Part shown: one piece after another, positions 19,247-29,799 of the stretch
Position numbering within the stretch: position 1 is the first letter of the stretch
How the letters are laid out: each line of letters starts with the position of its first letter
Origin: an uncultured Pelagibacteraceae bacterium
GTDB taxonomy: Bacteria; Pseudomonadota; Alphaproteobacteria; Pelagibacterales; Pelagibacteraceae
Direction: 5' to 3'
Length of the DNA stretch: 64,000 nucleotides
Assembly (NCBI GenBank): GCA_902567685.1
Contig: CACFNH010000001.1
Location: 186,001-250,000, forward strand
The notes under the pieces: generated by a model
What the model was told of the DNA's origin: nothing
The model's input: only the letters and a program-made list of their open reading frames with translations
Database searches by the model: none
Position numbers and translations under genes: made by a program

Positions 19247-20387
19247 ATTTTTTATCACCAGTTTTATATATACTTAATTTTTGTGAAACTTTTCCATCAT
19301 CAAATCTAAAAGTTCCTATTTTACCTTTTATCTCACTTTTTATGAAGAAATCGTTAATTGAATCTATTCCTTTGTTTTTTTTCCAAATATAATAAATTAA
19401 TCCTAGAGCGTCATAAGATAAAATTGTTATTTCAGAAGGATTTAGATTAAATGTTTTTTTATATTTATCATTATATCTATTAAAGTTTTTAAGATTTACT
19501 GAAGGATAATATAAGTTTTTCACAGACCTTTCATAAAATATACTTTCATCAAACCATTGGTTAACTGTTGTAAGTAAAACTTTTTCATCATCCACATCTA
19601 CAAAAGCCAAAGAAGCCAAAACACTTTTTAAACTATTTCCAAAATCAATTATGATAACAGAGTCAAAATTGATTTTCCCAAGAGTATATCTTTGTTCTAG
19701 TTTTTTTAATTCATTTATTGACTGTTCATCCTCTTTTTTTTCAAGTAATTTTTTTCTTATTTCTAAGTTCCTTTTTCTTTGAGGATAATTTGTTAATTTT
19801 TCTATTTCTCCAGTTAAAATTTTGGGGTCAGGATCATATTTAAATATTTTAAAGTTTTTTAAATTTATCTTTTTAATTCTTTTTTCAACAAAATCTTCAT
19901 ACTTATTTTTTGGATACATTATTATAGTTTTCTTTTTACCTTGCTTATTTATAAATTTTTCTAAGGCTAAAATTTGTGAGTCCAAACTTATTCCAATGCT
20001 AATTATATTCTCTCTTATTTTTGGTTCTTTATTTGATAATGAAATAAAAATTATATTCTTATATTTTTTTATTTCTTTGAAATAATCAGAGTCAACTGGA
20101 CCTATTATTATTTTAGCGCCAGTATTAATAATTTCTTTTATGGACTTGTTTAACTGTTCTTTATTATTTGATCCTGAGTCTCTAGGTATAATTATTATTT
20201 TTTTATCTCCTATTTCTTCCAAAGCTAGTTGAGTTGAAAGTAGTAATGAATTTCCCAAATTTTTGTATTCTCCAGAAAAAGGTGCCAAAAGACCAATCTT
20301 TAGTTTGTCTGTATTTTCATAACTTAAAACATTGGTATTAAAAAAAATTAATATATAAGATAAAAAAGAGATAAATATTTTAATCAT
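19233..20387 (-). CDS. Penicillin-binding protein activator (LpoA-like)/periplasmic ligand-binding fold protein
   Basis: N-terminal signal; KIGLLAPFSGEYKNLGNSLLLSTQLALEEIG; divergent from rsmI as lpoA is in enterobacteria. Confidence 0.75.
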   Translation of the reverse strand: MIKIFISFLSYILIFFNTNVLSYENTDKLKIGLLAPFSGEYKNLGNSLLLSTQLALEEIGDKKIIIIPRDSGSNNKEQLNKSIKEIINTGAKIIIGPVDSDYFKEIKKYKNIIFISLSNKEPKIRENIISIGISLDSQILALEKFINKQGKKKTIIMYPKNKYEDFVEKRIKKINLKNFKIFKYDPDPKILTGEIEKLTNYPQRKRNLEIRKKLLEKKEDEQSINELKKLEQRYTLGKINFDSVIIIDFGNSLKSVLASLAFVDVDDEKVLLTTVNQWFDESIFYERSVKNLYYPSVNLKNFNRYNDKYKKTFNLNPSEITILSYDALGLIYYIWKKNKGIDSINDFFIKSEIKGKIGTFRFDDGKVSQKLSIYKTGDKKFIEY

Positions 20388-20392
20388 TTTAA

Positions 20393-21235
20393 ATGAATTT
20401 TTTTAAACCAGGTTTATATCTTGTTTCTACTCCGATAGGAAATCTTGAAGATATAACTTTGAGATCATTAGATATTTTGAAGAATTCAGATATCATTTTA
20501 TGTGAAGATACAAGAAGATCATTAAAATTATTAAATCATTATAACATCAAAAAAAAACTAGTTCCTTATCATAAATTTAATGAAAAAAAAGAACTCAATA
20601 AAGTGATAAAATATTTAAATGAGGGCAAAATTTTGTCATTAGTATCAGATGCTGGCACTCCACTTTTATCAGATCCTGGCCTTTTACTGGTTAAGGAATG
20701 TTTAAACAGTAAGATTGGTGTCTATCCAATACCGGGACCATCTTCAATCACTGCCTCAATGAGTGTTTCTGGCTTTGAAGATAAATTTATTTTTTATGGT
20801 TTTTTGCCTAAAAAAGAAAAGGAATTAAGGAGAGTTTTGTTAAATTTAAAAGATTCTAATTTTTCAATAATCTTCTTTGTACCTGGTATTAAAATAAACT
20901 TTTATATAAAAAATTTTAAATCTTACTTTTCAGGAAGAAATTTATTAATTGCAAGAGAATTGACCAAGATTCACGAAACCTATTATAGAGAGAGCGTGGA
21001 TAAAATTAAACTATTTTCCAATCCTCTTAAGGGAGAAGTAACCATTGTAATTTCTAAAAAATATAATAAAAATGAAATAAGTTCTAATACTGATATAACA
21101 AAACAAGCTATGAAATACTTAAAAAAATATAGTTTGAAAGATGTAGTTGATTTAATTTCAAAGAAAGAAAAAGTTTCTAAAAAAAAAATCTATCAAATTT
21201 GTCTGAAAATAAAAAAACATGAAAAAAATTCTTAG
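20393..21235 (+). CDS. rsmI: 16S rRNA (cytidine(1402)-2'-O)-methyltransferase
   Basis: GLYLVSTPIGNLEDITLRSLDIL, ILCEDTRRS, SLVSDAGTPLLSDPG, PIPGPSSI. Confidence 0.97.
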   Translation: MNFFKPGLYLVSTPIGNLEDITLRSLDILKNSDIILCEDTRRSLKLLNHYNIKKKLVPYHKFNEKKELNKVIKYLNEGKILSLVSDAGTPLLSDPGLLLVKECLNSKIGVYPIPGPSSITASMSVSGFEDKFIFYGFLPKKEKELRRVLLNLKDSNFSIIFFVPGIKINFYIKNFKSYFSGRNLLIARELTKIHETYYRESVDKIKLFSNPLKGEVTIVISKKYNKNEISSNTDITKQAMKYLKKYSLKDVVDLISKKEKVSKKKIYQICLKIKKHEKNS

Positions 21236-21806
21236 TTTATTGGTAATTTTTTTGTTTTTAACTTCTTGTGGAGGTAAAAATATTGGTGGTTTTGGCAAAG
21301 GAGTAAATATTACTTTTGACCCTAGAACTGTAGGAATGCAAATTGACGATACAATAATGCAAAAAAACTTAATTGCAAGATTAACGCTAAAAGAAAAAAA
21401 GTATTTTTTATCAATTCAAGTTGAAGTTTTAGACGGAAGAATTTTTGTAACAGGAAAAGTTGATGAACCGGAGGAAAAAATTAAAATTACAAAATTAGCC
21501 TGGGAAACAAAAGGGGTTAGGTCAGTAAAAAATGCGATTCAAATAAAAGGAAAAAGTAATTTTAAAAGTACAGCTGGAGATATTGTTATAACTTCACAGC
21601 TAAAATCTGCAATGATTTTTAATAAAAAAATTAAGTCTTCAAATTACACTTTAGAAACCATAAATAAGAAAATTTACATTTTTGGTATAGCATTTGATCA
21701 AGATGAAAGAGAACAAGTAATAAAAGAAGCTAAAGAAATATACAACGTAGAAAAGGTTATACCTACAATTTATCTTGTCTCTGAATTGAGTAGAAGTAGA
21801 AATTAA
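21219..21806 (+). CDS. BON-domain lipoprotein (DolP/OsmY-like)
   Basis: Lipobox FLTSCGGK; two BON-like repeats (VEVLDGRIFVTGKVDEPEEKIKITKLAWETKGVRSVKNAI; LETINKKIYIFGIAFDQDEREQVIKEAKEIYNVEKV). Confidence 0.85.
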   Translation: MKKILSLLVIFLFLTSCGGKNIGGFGKGVNITFDPRTVGMQIDDTIMQKNLIARLTLKEKKYFLSIQVEVLDGRIFVTGKVDEPEEKIKITKLAWETKGVRSVKNAIQIKGKSNFKSTAGDIVITSQLKSAMIFNKKIKSSNYTLETINKKIYIFGIAFDQDEREQVIKEAKEIYNVEKVIPTIYLVSELSRSRN

Positions 21807-24097
21807 TTATTTTTTTTATTTTTATAGTTAATAATATTAGCAGAATAAGCTGCTACGGAAGCAAGATTCAATATGTCATTTGGAGACGATCGCAAGGGAG
21901 CAATTTCTATTGGTAAGCCCAATCCAATTAAAAGTGGCCCAATTGTTTTTGCCCCTCCGATAGTTCTCATAAGTTTGGTAGATATGGCTGCACTATGTAG
22001 AGCTGGCATTATTAAAATATTAGCATTACCTACTATTTTAGAAAATGGGTATGTTTCTTTATATTTAGGATTCAAAGCAACATCTGGCTGCATCTCTCCA
22101 TCAAAATCAAAATCAACTTTTTTATTTTTTAGAAGCTCAATTGCATCTCTAACATGTTTTGTGTTTCTAGAAGTTGGTTTGCCAAATGTAGAATGAGAAA
22201 GAAAAGCTACTTTAGGATCAAAACCAAATAATCTTGCAACTCTAACGCTTGATATTGCAATTTTAGTTAATTTTTCTGCAGAAGGGAAATCATTTACTTG
22301 CGTGTCAGCAATGAAAATAGTTTTTTTGGGTGTGATTAACATATTTAAACCAAATAAACTTTCACCAGGTCGAGGATCTACAATTTTTTTAAGACTTTCA
22401 ATTGAGGCTGCATAATGCCTTATATTTCCTGTTACCATCGCATCTGCATCTCCGCATTCAACCATTGAAGCTCCCCAAATGACACGATCGTTTCTGATTA
22501 ATCTGTCCACGTCCCTTTCTAAAAGACCTTTTCTTTGTAATTTGCTGTATAGTTTTTTAGTATATAATTCTCTTTTATCTTTGTTAGTTGAGTTGACAAT
22601 TTTGATGTTGTAATTTTCATCCAATCCAATTTCTTTTAACTGTTCTTTTACTCTTTTTTCATTTCCAATCACGATCGGAGTACCAAGGCGGCTATTTTTA
22701 TAGGCAATTGCAGCTTTTAACATATTCTCATCCTCTCCTTCAGCAAAAACTACTGTCTTAGGATTCTTTTTAATTTGAGCATTAATCCCTTGCATAATAC
22801 TCATGGAAGGATCAAGTCTATTTGTTAGTTGATCTTTATATGCTTCGATATCTTTTATTTTTTTTCTTGCTACACCACTTTTCATTGCTGCTTCAGCTAC
22901 TGCTGAAGGAATTCTACTAATTAATCTTGGATCAAAGGTTGAGGGGATAATATATTCTTTTCCGTAATGTGGTCTTTCTCCTCCGTAAGCATTTACTACT
23001 TCATCTGGAACTTCTTCTCTAGCAAGAGATGCTATAGCTTGAGCCGCTGCTATTTTCATTTCTTCGTTGATTTCTTTTGCTCTTACATCAAGAGCACCTC
23101 TAAATATATATGGGAACCCAATTAAATTATTAACTTGATTTGGATAGTCAGATCTTCCCGTAGCAACTATTGCATCCGATCTTACTTCATCTACTAACTC
23201 AGGTTTTATTTCTGGATCAGGATTGGCACAGGCAAATATGATTGGTTTTTTTGCCATAGATTTTATCATATCTTGAGTAACTGTATCTTTTGCTGACAAA
23301 CCTAAAAAAACGTCTGCTCCTTTAATTGCTTCTTTTAGAGTTCTGAGTTTCGTATCAATAGCATGTGCTGACTTAAATTGGTCAACATTATCTCTACCTT
23401 TATAAATTACACCTTTTCTATCAACCATAATTATATTTTCATTTTTTGCTCCAATACTTTTGAATAAATTGACACAAGCTAATGCTGATGCACCTGCACC
23501 ATTAACAGTAATTTTTACATTTTGAATTTTCTTTTTTGAAATATCCAAAGCATTAATTAATGCAGCAGTAGTTATTATAGCAGTGCCATGCTGATCATCA
23601 TGAAAAATTGGTATGTCCAAAGATTCTCTTAATTTTTGTTCTATTATAAAACAATCTGGTGCAGCAATATCCTCTAGATTTATTCCTCCAAAACTATTTC
23701 CAATATTTTGGATACATTTAATTATCTCATCTGAGTTTTTATTATCTATTTCAATATCAATAGCATCTATGTCCGCAAATCTTTTGAATAAAACAGCCTT
23801 ACCTTCCATGACTGGTTTCGATGCTAATGCTCCCAAATTTCCAAGTCCTAAAATTGCAGAACCATTGCTTATTACAGCCACTAAGTTTCCTTTGCTTGTA
23901 TATTCATAGGCTGCATCTGGATTTTTTGAAATTTCTTTAACAGGAACTGCGACCCCAGGAGAATATGCTAGAGAAAGGTCTCTTTTAGTTGTTAAAGATT
24001 TTGAAGAAACAATCTCAATTTTGCCAGACTTTCCTTTATTATGAAAATCTAATGCTTCTTTATCTGTATAATGATCAATTTTTGATTTTTTTGTCAT
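21803..24097 (-). CDS. maeB: NADP-dependent malic enzyme with C-terminal phosphotransacetylase-like domain
   Basis: SLAYSPGVAVPV, IPIFHDDQHGTAIITTAALINAL, C-terminal PTA region (MVTGNIRHYAASIESLKKIVDPRPGESLFGLN). Confidence 0.95.
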   Translation of the reverse strand: MTKKSKIDHYTDKEALDFHNKGKSGKIEIVSSKSLTTKRDLSLAYSPGVAVPVKEISKNPDAAYEYTSKGNLVAVISNGSAILGLGNLGALASKPVMEGKAVLFKRFADIDAIDIEIDNKNSDEIIKCIQNIGNSFGGINLEDIAAPDCFIIEQKLRESLDIPIFHDDQHGTAIITTAALINALDISKKKIQNVKITVNGAGASALACVNLFKSIGAKNENIIMVDRKGVIYKGRDNVDQFKSAHAIDTKLRTLKEAIKGADVFLGLSAKDTVTQDMIKSMAKKPIIFACANPDPEIKPELVDEVRSDAIVATGRSDYPNQVNNLIGFPYIFRGALDVRAKEINEEMKIAAAQAIASLAREEVPDEVVNAYGGERPHYGKEYIIPSTFDPRLISRIPSAVAEAAMKSGVARKKIKDIEAYKDQLTNRLDPSMSIMQGINAQIKKNPKTVVFAEGEDENMLKAAIAYKNSRLGTPIVIGNEKRVKEQLKEIGLDENYNIKIVNSTNKDKRELYTKKLYSKLQRKGLLERDVDRLIRNDRVIWGASMVECGDADAMVTGNIRHYAASIESLKKIVDPRPGESLFGLNMLITPKKTIFIADTQVNDFPSAEKLTKIAISSVRVARLFGFDPKVAFLSHSTFGKPTSRNTKHVRDAIELLKNKKVDFDFDGEMQPDVALNPKYKETYPFSKIVGNANILIMPALHSAAISTKLMRTIGGAKTIGPLLIGLGLPIEIAPLRSSPNDILNLASVAAYSANIINYKNKKNN

Positions 24098-24153
24098 TCA
24101 GTTTTTAGTATGTAATATAAATGGTATTTAATCACTAATAATTTGTCTTAATT

Positions 24154-25680
24154 ATGAATTTATTATCCTCAACATATATTTTTAGTTTTTATACCTTAAT
24201 TAGTAGGATTTTAGGTTATATCAGAGATATATTGATAGCTGCTTTTTTAGGAGCTTCAATTTTTGCAGATGCTTTTTTTGTAGCCTTTAGGATTCCAAAT
24301 ACCTTTAGAAGGTTATTTGCAGAGGGCACATTTAACGCTGCTTTTATTCCAAGTTATACATCTGAAAAAAAAAATAACGATTCTAGATCGAAAAAATTTG
24401 CTGACGATGTTCTATCTTTACTTATTCTAATATTACTCGCTATAATCCTTATTGTTGAAATTTTTACTCCATATTTTGTTTATTTAATTGCTCCTGGATT
24501 TTATGAAAATTCAGAAAAATTTGAATTAGCTGTTGATCTCGTAAGAATAACATTTCCCTTTTTATTATTTGTAAGCTTATCTTCATTTTTTTCTGGGATC
24601 TTAAACTCAAATAATAGATTTGCTGCAGCAGCAGCTGCTCCTATTGTTTTAAATATCATTTTAATATTAACTCTCTTAATTTCTTTTTCATTTAAATTAG
24701 ATTTTGCAGTCAACTTATCTTATGGTGTTACTCTTTCTGGAATTATACAATTAATATTTTTAATAATTGCAAGTAGAAAATATTATAAACCTTCAATTGC
24801 GTTTAAAACTAAAATTAATTCTAAAGTTAAATTCTTTTTAAAAAAACTTTTACCTAGTATTTTTTCTTCTGGTGTTACTCAAATTAATATTTTAGTTGGG
24901 ACAATTATAGCTTCCTTTGAGGCAGGGGCAGTTTCTTATTTATATTACGCTGACAGAATTTATCAAATCAATTTAGCAATTGCAGGAATTGCAGTTGGAA
25001 CTGTTTCTCTTCCTGCTTTATCTAAAAGTTTAAAAGTTGGAAAAATTTATGAAGCGAAAAGCATACAAAACAAATCAATAGAGTTATGTTTTTTATTTTC
25101 GATACCCGCAAGTATTGGTTTAATAATAGCCTCTAGAGAAATTGTAGATGCTCTTTTTGGATATGGTTCTTTTTCAGAAGAAAATGTAATTTTGACGGCG
25201 AAGGCTTTAAAATATTTTGGTTATGGAGTTCCTGCTTTTGCTTTAGTAAAAATTTTATCAAATTTTTTCTTTGCAAGAGATAACACAAAAACTCCATTTT
25301 ACTTATCTCTATTTAGTGTAGCTCTAAATATTGGAATAAGTATTAGTTATTTTAAAGAAGTAGGATTTATAATTATTCCAATAGCAACCTCTATATCAAC
25401 TTGGATGGCAGTGATTTTTTACTTAATTTTATTAAACAAATCTAAATTTATAATTTTAAATACTTTGCCTTTTTATAGTATTTTCAAAATTATTATTTCC
25501 ACAATAATAATGTCTTTTACTTTATATTATGGAATAGATATTTTTGAGGATAAATTAATTTATAGCAATAATTATAAGTCCATTTATCTATTAATTATGG
25601 TAAGTTTAGTAGCAACGATTTATTTAATATCTTGTTATTTATTTGGTTTATTAAAAATTAAAAATTACAAAACAAATTAA
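24154..25680 (+). CDS. murJ: Lipid II flippase MurJ
   Basis: SRILGYIRDILIAAFLGASIFADAFFVAFRIPNTFRRLFAEGTFNAAFIP. Confidence 0.97.
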   Translation: MNLLSSTYIFSFYTLISRILGYIRDILIAAFLGASIFADAFFVAFRIPNTFRRLFAEGTFNAAFIPSYTSEKKNNDSRSKKFADDVLSLLILILLAIILIVEIFTPYFVYLIAPGFYENSEKFELAVDLVRITFPFLLFVSLSSFFSGILNSNNRFAAAAAAPIVLNIILILTLLISFSFKLDFAVNLSYGVTLSGIIQLIFLIIASRKYYKPSIAFKTKINSKVKFFLKKLLPSIFSSGVTQINILVGTIIASFEAGAVSYLYYADRIYQINLAIAGIAVGTVSLPALSKSLKVGKIYEAKSIQNKSIELCFLFSIPASIGLIIASREIVDALFGYGSFSEENVILTAKALKYFGYGVPAFALVKILSNFFFARDNTKTPFYLSLFSVALNIGISISYFKEVGFIIIPIATSISTWMAVIFYLILLNKSKFIILNTLPFYSIFKIIISTIIMSFTLYYGIDIFEDKLIYSNNYKSIYLLIMVSLVATIYLISCYLFGLLKIKNYKTN

Positions 25681-25681
25681 A

Positions 25682-26689
25682 ATGAGCAATAATAAAAAAT
25701 TAGTTTTTTCTGGCGTTCAACCAACAGGAAATCTTCATTTAGGAAATTATCTTGGAGCGTTTAAGAATTTTGTTTCATTGCAAAAAGAGTCAGAATGTAT
25801 TTATTGTGTAGTAGATTTGCACGCTATAACAGTCTTTCAAGATCCTAAAAAGCTAAAAGAAAATATTCTTGAAACCACAGCTGGTTTTTTAGCATCAGGA
25901 CTAGACTCTAATAAAAGTATTATATTTAATCAGTCATCCGTAAGCGAACATGCAGAATTAGGATGGATATTAAATTGTGTGGCTCGATTAGGATGGTTAA
26001 ACAGAATGACTCAATTTAAAGATAAAGCAGGCTCTGATAAAGAAAAGGCGAGTGTAGGACTTTATATATATCCAAATCTTATGGCTGCGGATATTCTTTT
26101 ATATAAAGCAACACATGTTCCTGTTGGAGCCGACCAAAAACAGCATTTAGAATTATGTAGAGACATAGCTCAAAAATTTAATAATGATTTTAAATCAAAA
26201 AATTTTTTCCCTTTACCAGAACCTTTAATTCAAAAGAATATTTCTAGAGTAATGAGTCTAAGAGATGGTTTAAAAAAAATGAGCAAATCTGAAGAATCAG
26301 ATTATGGTAGAATAAATCTTAAAGATACTGCTGATGATATTTCAAAAAAAATTAAAAAAGCTAAAACAGATTCTTTACCAATTCCAGAAAGCGAAAAAGA
26401 ACTAGAGAAAAGACCTGAGGCACTTAACTTGCTTAATATTTATTCAGACATTACTAAAACTTCTCTAAAAAAAGTATTAGAAGAAACCAAGGGAAAGGAA
26501 TTTTCTTATTTGAAAGAAAGGCTCTCGGAAGTTTTAATTGAAACAATCTGCCCTGTTGGAAAAAAATTGAAGGAATTAACAAGTGATAAAACATATTTAG
26601 AAGAAGTTCTAAAAAAAGGTAGAGAAAAAGCATCAAAAAAGGCTGAGGAAAACCTTAAAAAGATACGTGAAATAGTAGGATTATTGTAA
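25682..26689 (+). CDS. trpS: Tryptophanyl-tRNA synthetase
   Basis: SGVQPTGNLHLGNYLGAFKNFV, VPVGADQKQHLELCRDIA, KMSKS. Confidence 0.98.
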   Translation: MSNNKKLVFSGVQPTGNLHLGNYLGAFKNFVSLQKESECIYCVVDLHAITVFQDPKKLKENILETTAGFLASGLDSNKSIIFNQSSVSEHAELGWILNCVARLGWLNRMTQFKDKAGSDKEKASVGLYIYPNLMAADILLYKATHVPVGADQKQHLELCRDIAQKFNNDFKSKNFFPLPEPLIQKNISRVMSLRDGLKKMSKSEESDYGRINLKDTADDISKKIKKAKTDSLPIPESEKELEKRPEALNLLNIYSDITKTSLKKVLEETKGKEFSYLKERLSEVLIETICPVGKKLKELTSDKTYLEEVLKKGREKASKKAEENLKKIREIVGLL

Positions 26690-26705
26690 TATATAATAAC
26701 TTGTT

Positions 26706-27254
26706 ATGATACGTACTGAACAAACACCAAACCCTGATTCATTAAAGTTTCTATCAGAAAAAACAATTTCTGAAGTAGGGATGGAAGAATTTCAAAGTAA
26801 AAATAAAAATAAAATCAATAATAATTTTATTAAAAATCTTCTTGAGGTTCAAGGGGTAGAACTAATTCTTCTTTCTGACACTTTTTTAACTGTAAAAAAA
26901 ACTAGTGAAGCTTCTTGGGATGTTCTTAAACCAACGGTAATATCCCATATTAATGATTATTTTCAAAAAAATGATAAACCAATTTTAGAAAAGAAAGAAA
27001 AAGAGAAAAAATTTAATGAGGACACAGATGAAACTGTTAAAAAAATTAAAGAAATTTTAGACAAAAAGATAAGACCTGCTGTTGCAAGAGATGGAGGAGA
27101 TATAAAATTTAAATCATTTGAAAAGGGAATTGTAAAAGTCGAACTCCAGGGTAGTTGTTCTGGTTGTCCAAGTTCATTAATGACTTTAAAACAAGGTGTT
27201 CAAAATCTTCTTTGCCACTATGTGGACGAAGTAAAATCTGTGGAAGCGCTTTAA
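26706..27254 (+). CDS. NifU-family Fe-S scaffold (Nfu)
   Basis: RTEQTPNPDSLKF N-terminal domain, RPAVARDGGDIKF, GSCSGCPSSLMTLKQGVQNLL. Confidence 0.95.
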   Translation: MIRTEQTPNPDSLKFLSEKTISEVGMEEFQSKNKNKINNNFIKNLLEVQGVELILLSDTFLTVKKTSEASWDVLKPTVISHINDYFQKNDKPILEKKEKEKKFNEDTDETVKKIKEILDKKIRPAVARDGGDIKFKSFEKGIVKVELQGSCSGCPSSLMTLKQGVQNLLCHYVDEVKSVEAL

Positions 27255-27255
27255 A

Positions 27256-28740
27256 ATGAAAAAAAATTTGAGTTATAGAGACAAATTATTAGAACTTGCT
27301 ACAATATACAGAGTTAGTGAGGTTAATAATTATACAAGAAACAAAAAATATTTAACTACTCCTCAATTAGAACATATTTTAAAAAAAAACAAAGTACCAA
27401 TACCTACGGAGATAAATAAAAGTCTTCTAGAAATTCAGGTTAAAAAGATCTCAAAACCTGTATATCAAACAGGTAATAAAATTACTGGTTTTTTTGGTTC
27501 AATAATGACAGAGTTTTTAAGATTTTTAACTTCTATTAAAAAAGCATTCATAAAATTAATACAGACCATCTTTTATGGAATTTTAAATTTAGGAACTTTA
27601 ATTAGCAAAGGAACTGTAAACTCTTTAAATTGGATTTATAATTTTAAATCCAAAGAAAAAAAAGGAAACTCGATTGTTACAGTAGGTTTGTCTTTTTCTT
27701 TCTTGGTCCTTTTAGTAATCGCAGCGTTTAATGTTGTAGATGTTTTTAAAGAAACTGAAACTAAAAAGGTTGTATTAGAGAAGAAAATAGATAAAGCTGA
27801 AGATAAAAAGATTATTCCAAAAAAAAAGAAAGAAACTAAGTCAAAAAAAACAACTGAAAAGTCTAAAAAGCCTAAGCAAAAACAGCTGGCCAAAGATTTA
27901 GAAAAGAAAAAAGAAAAAAAGGCTCAAGAAGAAGTTACAGAGTTAGTGTTACCCAATTTAAATTTAAAAACTGAAACTGTTCTAAACTTATTTGAAGATG
28001 TACAATATGATCTAAAAAAAGTAAGATTTGAAAAGAAAGTAAGACCTATTTACTTTACACAGTTTCCAAAAGATCTTGATGAAATTTCTAGCACTAAACT
28101 TAAAAAAGAGACATTCATAAAAATAATACTTCCATTGGTTGCTGCCGAAAATCAAAAAATTTTGAATGATAGATATAAACTAAGTAAAATAATTAAAAAA
28201 AGAGATGGCGCAAGAAGTGAGAAAGAAAAACTTTGGTTAAACAAAAAGTTTAGAGAATACAAAATTAAAAAAAATGATACTTTAGAACTAAGAAAAAGAA
28301 TGGATATTATTCCAATATCTATAGCTCTTGCTCAAGCTGCTAAAGAAAGTGGATGGGGAACATCAAGATTTGCCCTTGAGGGAAATGCTATATTTGGACA
28401 ATGGACTTGGACTGGAACAGGTATTGCTCCTTTAGACAGAAGTGATGAAAAAAATCATAAAATTTTGAGATTTCCTATTTTAAGAGCTTCAGTAAAAGCT
28501 TACAAAAATAATCTTAATACTCATAAAGGCTACAAAGAATTTAGAGAAAAAAGATTTAGCCTTAGAAAGAAAAAATCTAATATTTCTGGAACCAAACTTA
28601 TTCATACCCTAGATAATTATGCTGAGACAGGAAAAGAATATACAAAGATACTGAAAAAAATAATTGATCAAAATTCTTTAACTGATTTTGAAAATGTAAT
28701 ATTGGCTAATACTGTAATTAAAAAGGAATTAGATTTATAA
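27256..28740 (+). CDS. Bax-like glucosaminidase-domain protein
   Basis: IPISIALAQAAKESGWGTSRFALEGNAIFGQWTW glucosaminidase motif; TM segment and Lys-rich linker N-terminally. Confidence 0.85.
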   Translation: MKKNLSYRDKLLELATIYRVSEVNNYTRNKKYLTTPQLEHILKKNKVPIPTEINKSLLEIQVKKISKPVYQTGNKITGFFGSIMTEFLRFLTSIKKAFIKLIQTIFYGILNLGTLISKGTVNSLNWIYNFKSKEKKGNSIVTVGLSFSFLVLLVIAAFNVVDVFKETETKKVVLEKKIDKAEDKKIIPKKKKETKSKKTTEKSKKPKQKQLAKDLEKKKEKKAQEEVTELVLPNLNLKTETVLNLFEDVQYDLKKVRFEKKVRPIYFTQFPKDLDEISSTKLKKETFIKIILPLVAAENQKILNDRYKLSKIIKKRDGARSEKEKLWLNKKFREYKIKKNDTLELRKRMDIIPISIALAQAAKESGWGTSRFALEGNAIFGQWTWTGTGIAPLDRSDEKNHKILRFPILRASVKAYKNNLNTHKGYKEFREKRFSLRKKKSNISGTKLIHTLDNYAETGKEYTKILKKIIDQNSLTDFENVILANTVIKKELDL

Positions 28741-28743
28741 ATA

Positions 28744-29799
28744 TTATTTTTCAGCTATTACAAATTGCATACCTAACCATCTCCATAAACCGCTTTTATC
28801 CCTAAGAGAACAATTTATACGACCTCTTTCAGTAGTAAATTTCCCTTTCAAATTAATTTCCATTTTATGATTATTAATAAATTTTAGTTCAGATTTTTGC
28901 CATTTATTTCCTTCATTAGAATAACAATTAATTAACTTGATATTTTGCATATCATCAAAGAACTCTATACTAACTTTTGGAGGGTTGTCCTTATCATGAA
29001 TATATTTTTCTTCTGGAAGAATATTTTTATACTTCATAGGAAGAGTGTTCAATAAAGTTTGGAATCTTTTTATCTCACCATATTTTTCATTTATTGGAAA
29101 CCTTGGCAGCTCTAAAAAATCTTTTGTATCATCTGCGACCCCTGAGTGTTGACCAAAAGCAAATGAGAAATTAAGTTTTTTGACTATCTTTTTAAAATTT
29201 AAACTATATTCTCCAAATGGATAAGAAAAAAAATGAGAGTTATATCCTAAATTTTTTTTAAAAATTAATATTGATTTTTCTAAATCATCTAATATTTCCT
29301 CATTATCTCTATCAACCAAATATTCGTGAGTATGACTGTGGTTTCCAATATGAACAAAATTTTCTTTGTCTATTTCTTTTATCTGATCCCAAGACATATA
29401 ACCTTTTTTTCCTACTTCTCTGGTGCTAACAAATAATATAAAAGGTATTTTTTTAGAACTTAAAACAGGCCAAGCATTTTCATAAAAAGAAGAAAATCCA
29501 TCATCTATAGTTAGTAAAATTTTTTTACTTCCCTTATTATTTTTAAGATCATCTTCAAAGCTATTAGGATTGACAAAAATAAAACCTGCTTCTTTGATTA
29601 ATTGCAAATGTTTCTTAAAGTCGTTTAATCTTATATTAGTAGATGGATATTTATTTTCTTCAAACCGGTGATACATAAGAGCAATTATCCCATAATCATC
29701 TACAATATTTGATGAAGAGTAAGATTTGTTATAAACAAATAAAGAAATTATAAATAAAAAGATGATAAATGATTTTCTAATAATAAGTTGCACAGGCAA
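28744..29799 (-). CDS. Polysaccharide deacetylase family protein
   Basis: Signal sequence; LLTIDDGFSSFYENAWPVL, HIGNHSHTHEYL, SYPFGEYS. Confidence 0.9.
   Translation of the reverse strand: MPVQLIIRKSFIIFLFIISLFVYNKSYSSSNIVDDYGIIALMYHRFEENKYPSTNIRLNDFKKHLQLIKEAGFIFVNPNSFEDDLKNNKGSKKILLTIDDGFSSFYENAWPVLSSKKIPFILFVSTREVGKKGYMSWDQIKEIDKENFVHIGNHSHTHEYLVDRDNEEILDDLEKSILIFKKNLGYNSHFFSYPFGEYSLNFKKIVKKLNFSFAFGQHSGVADDTKDFLELPRFPINEKYGEIKRFQTLLNTLPMKYKNILPEEKYIHDKDNPPKVSIEFFDDMQNIKLINCYSNEGNKWQKSELKFINNHKMEINLKGKFTTERGRINCSLRDKSGLWRWLGMQFVIAEK

Noticed and set aside
27780-27960. Lys/Glu-rich low-complexity stretch in the Bax-like protein as a repeat or frameshift
   Set aside because: The reading frame continues into a good glucosaminidase domain; best explained as a flexible periplasmic/cytoplasmic linker.
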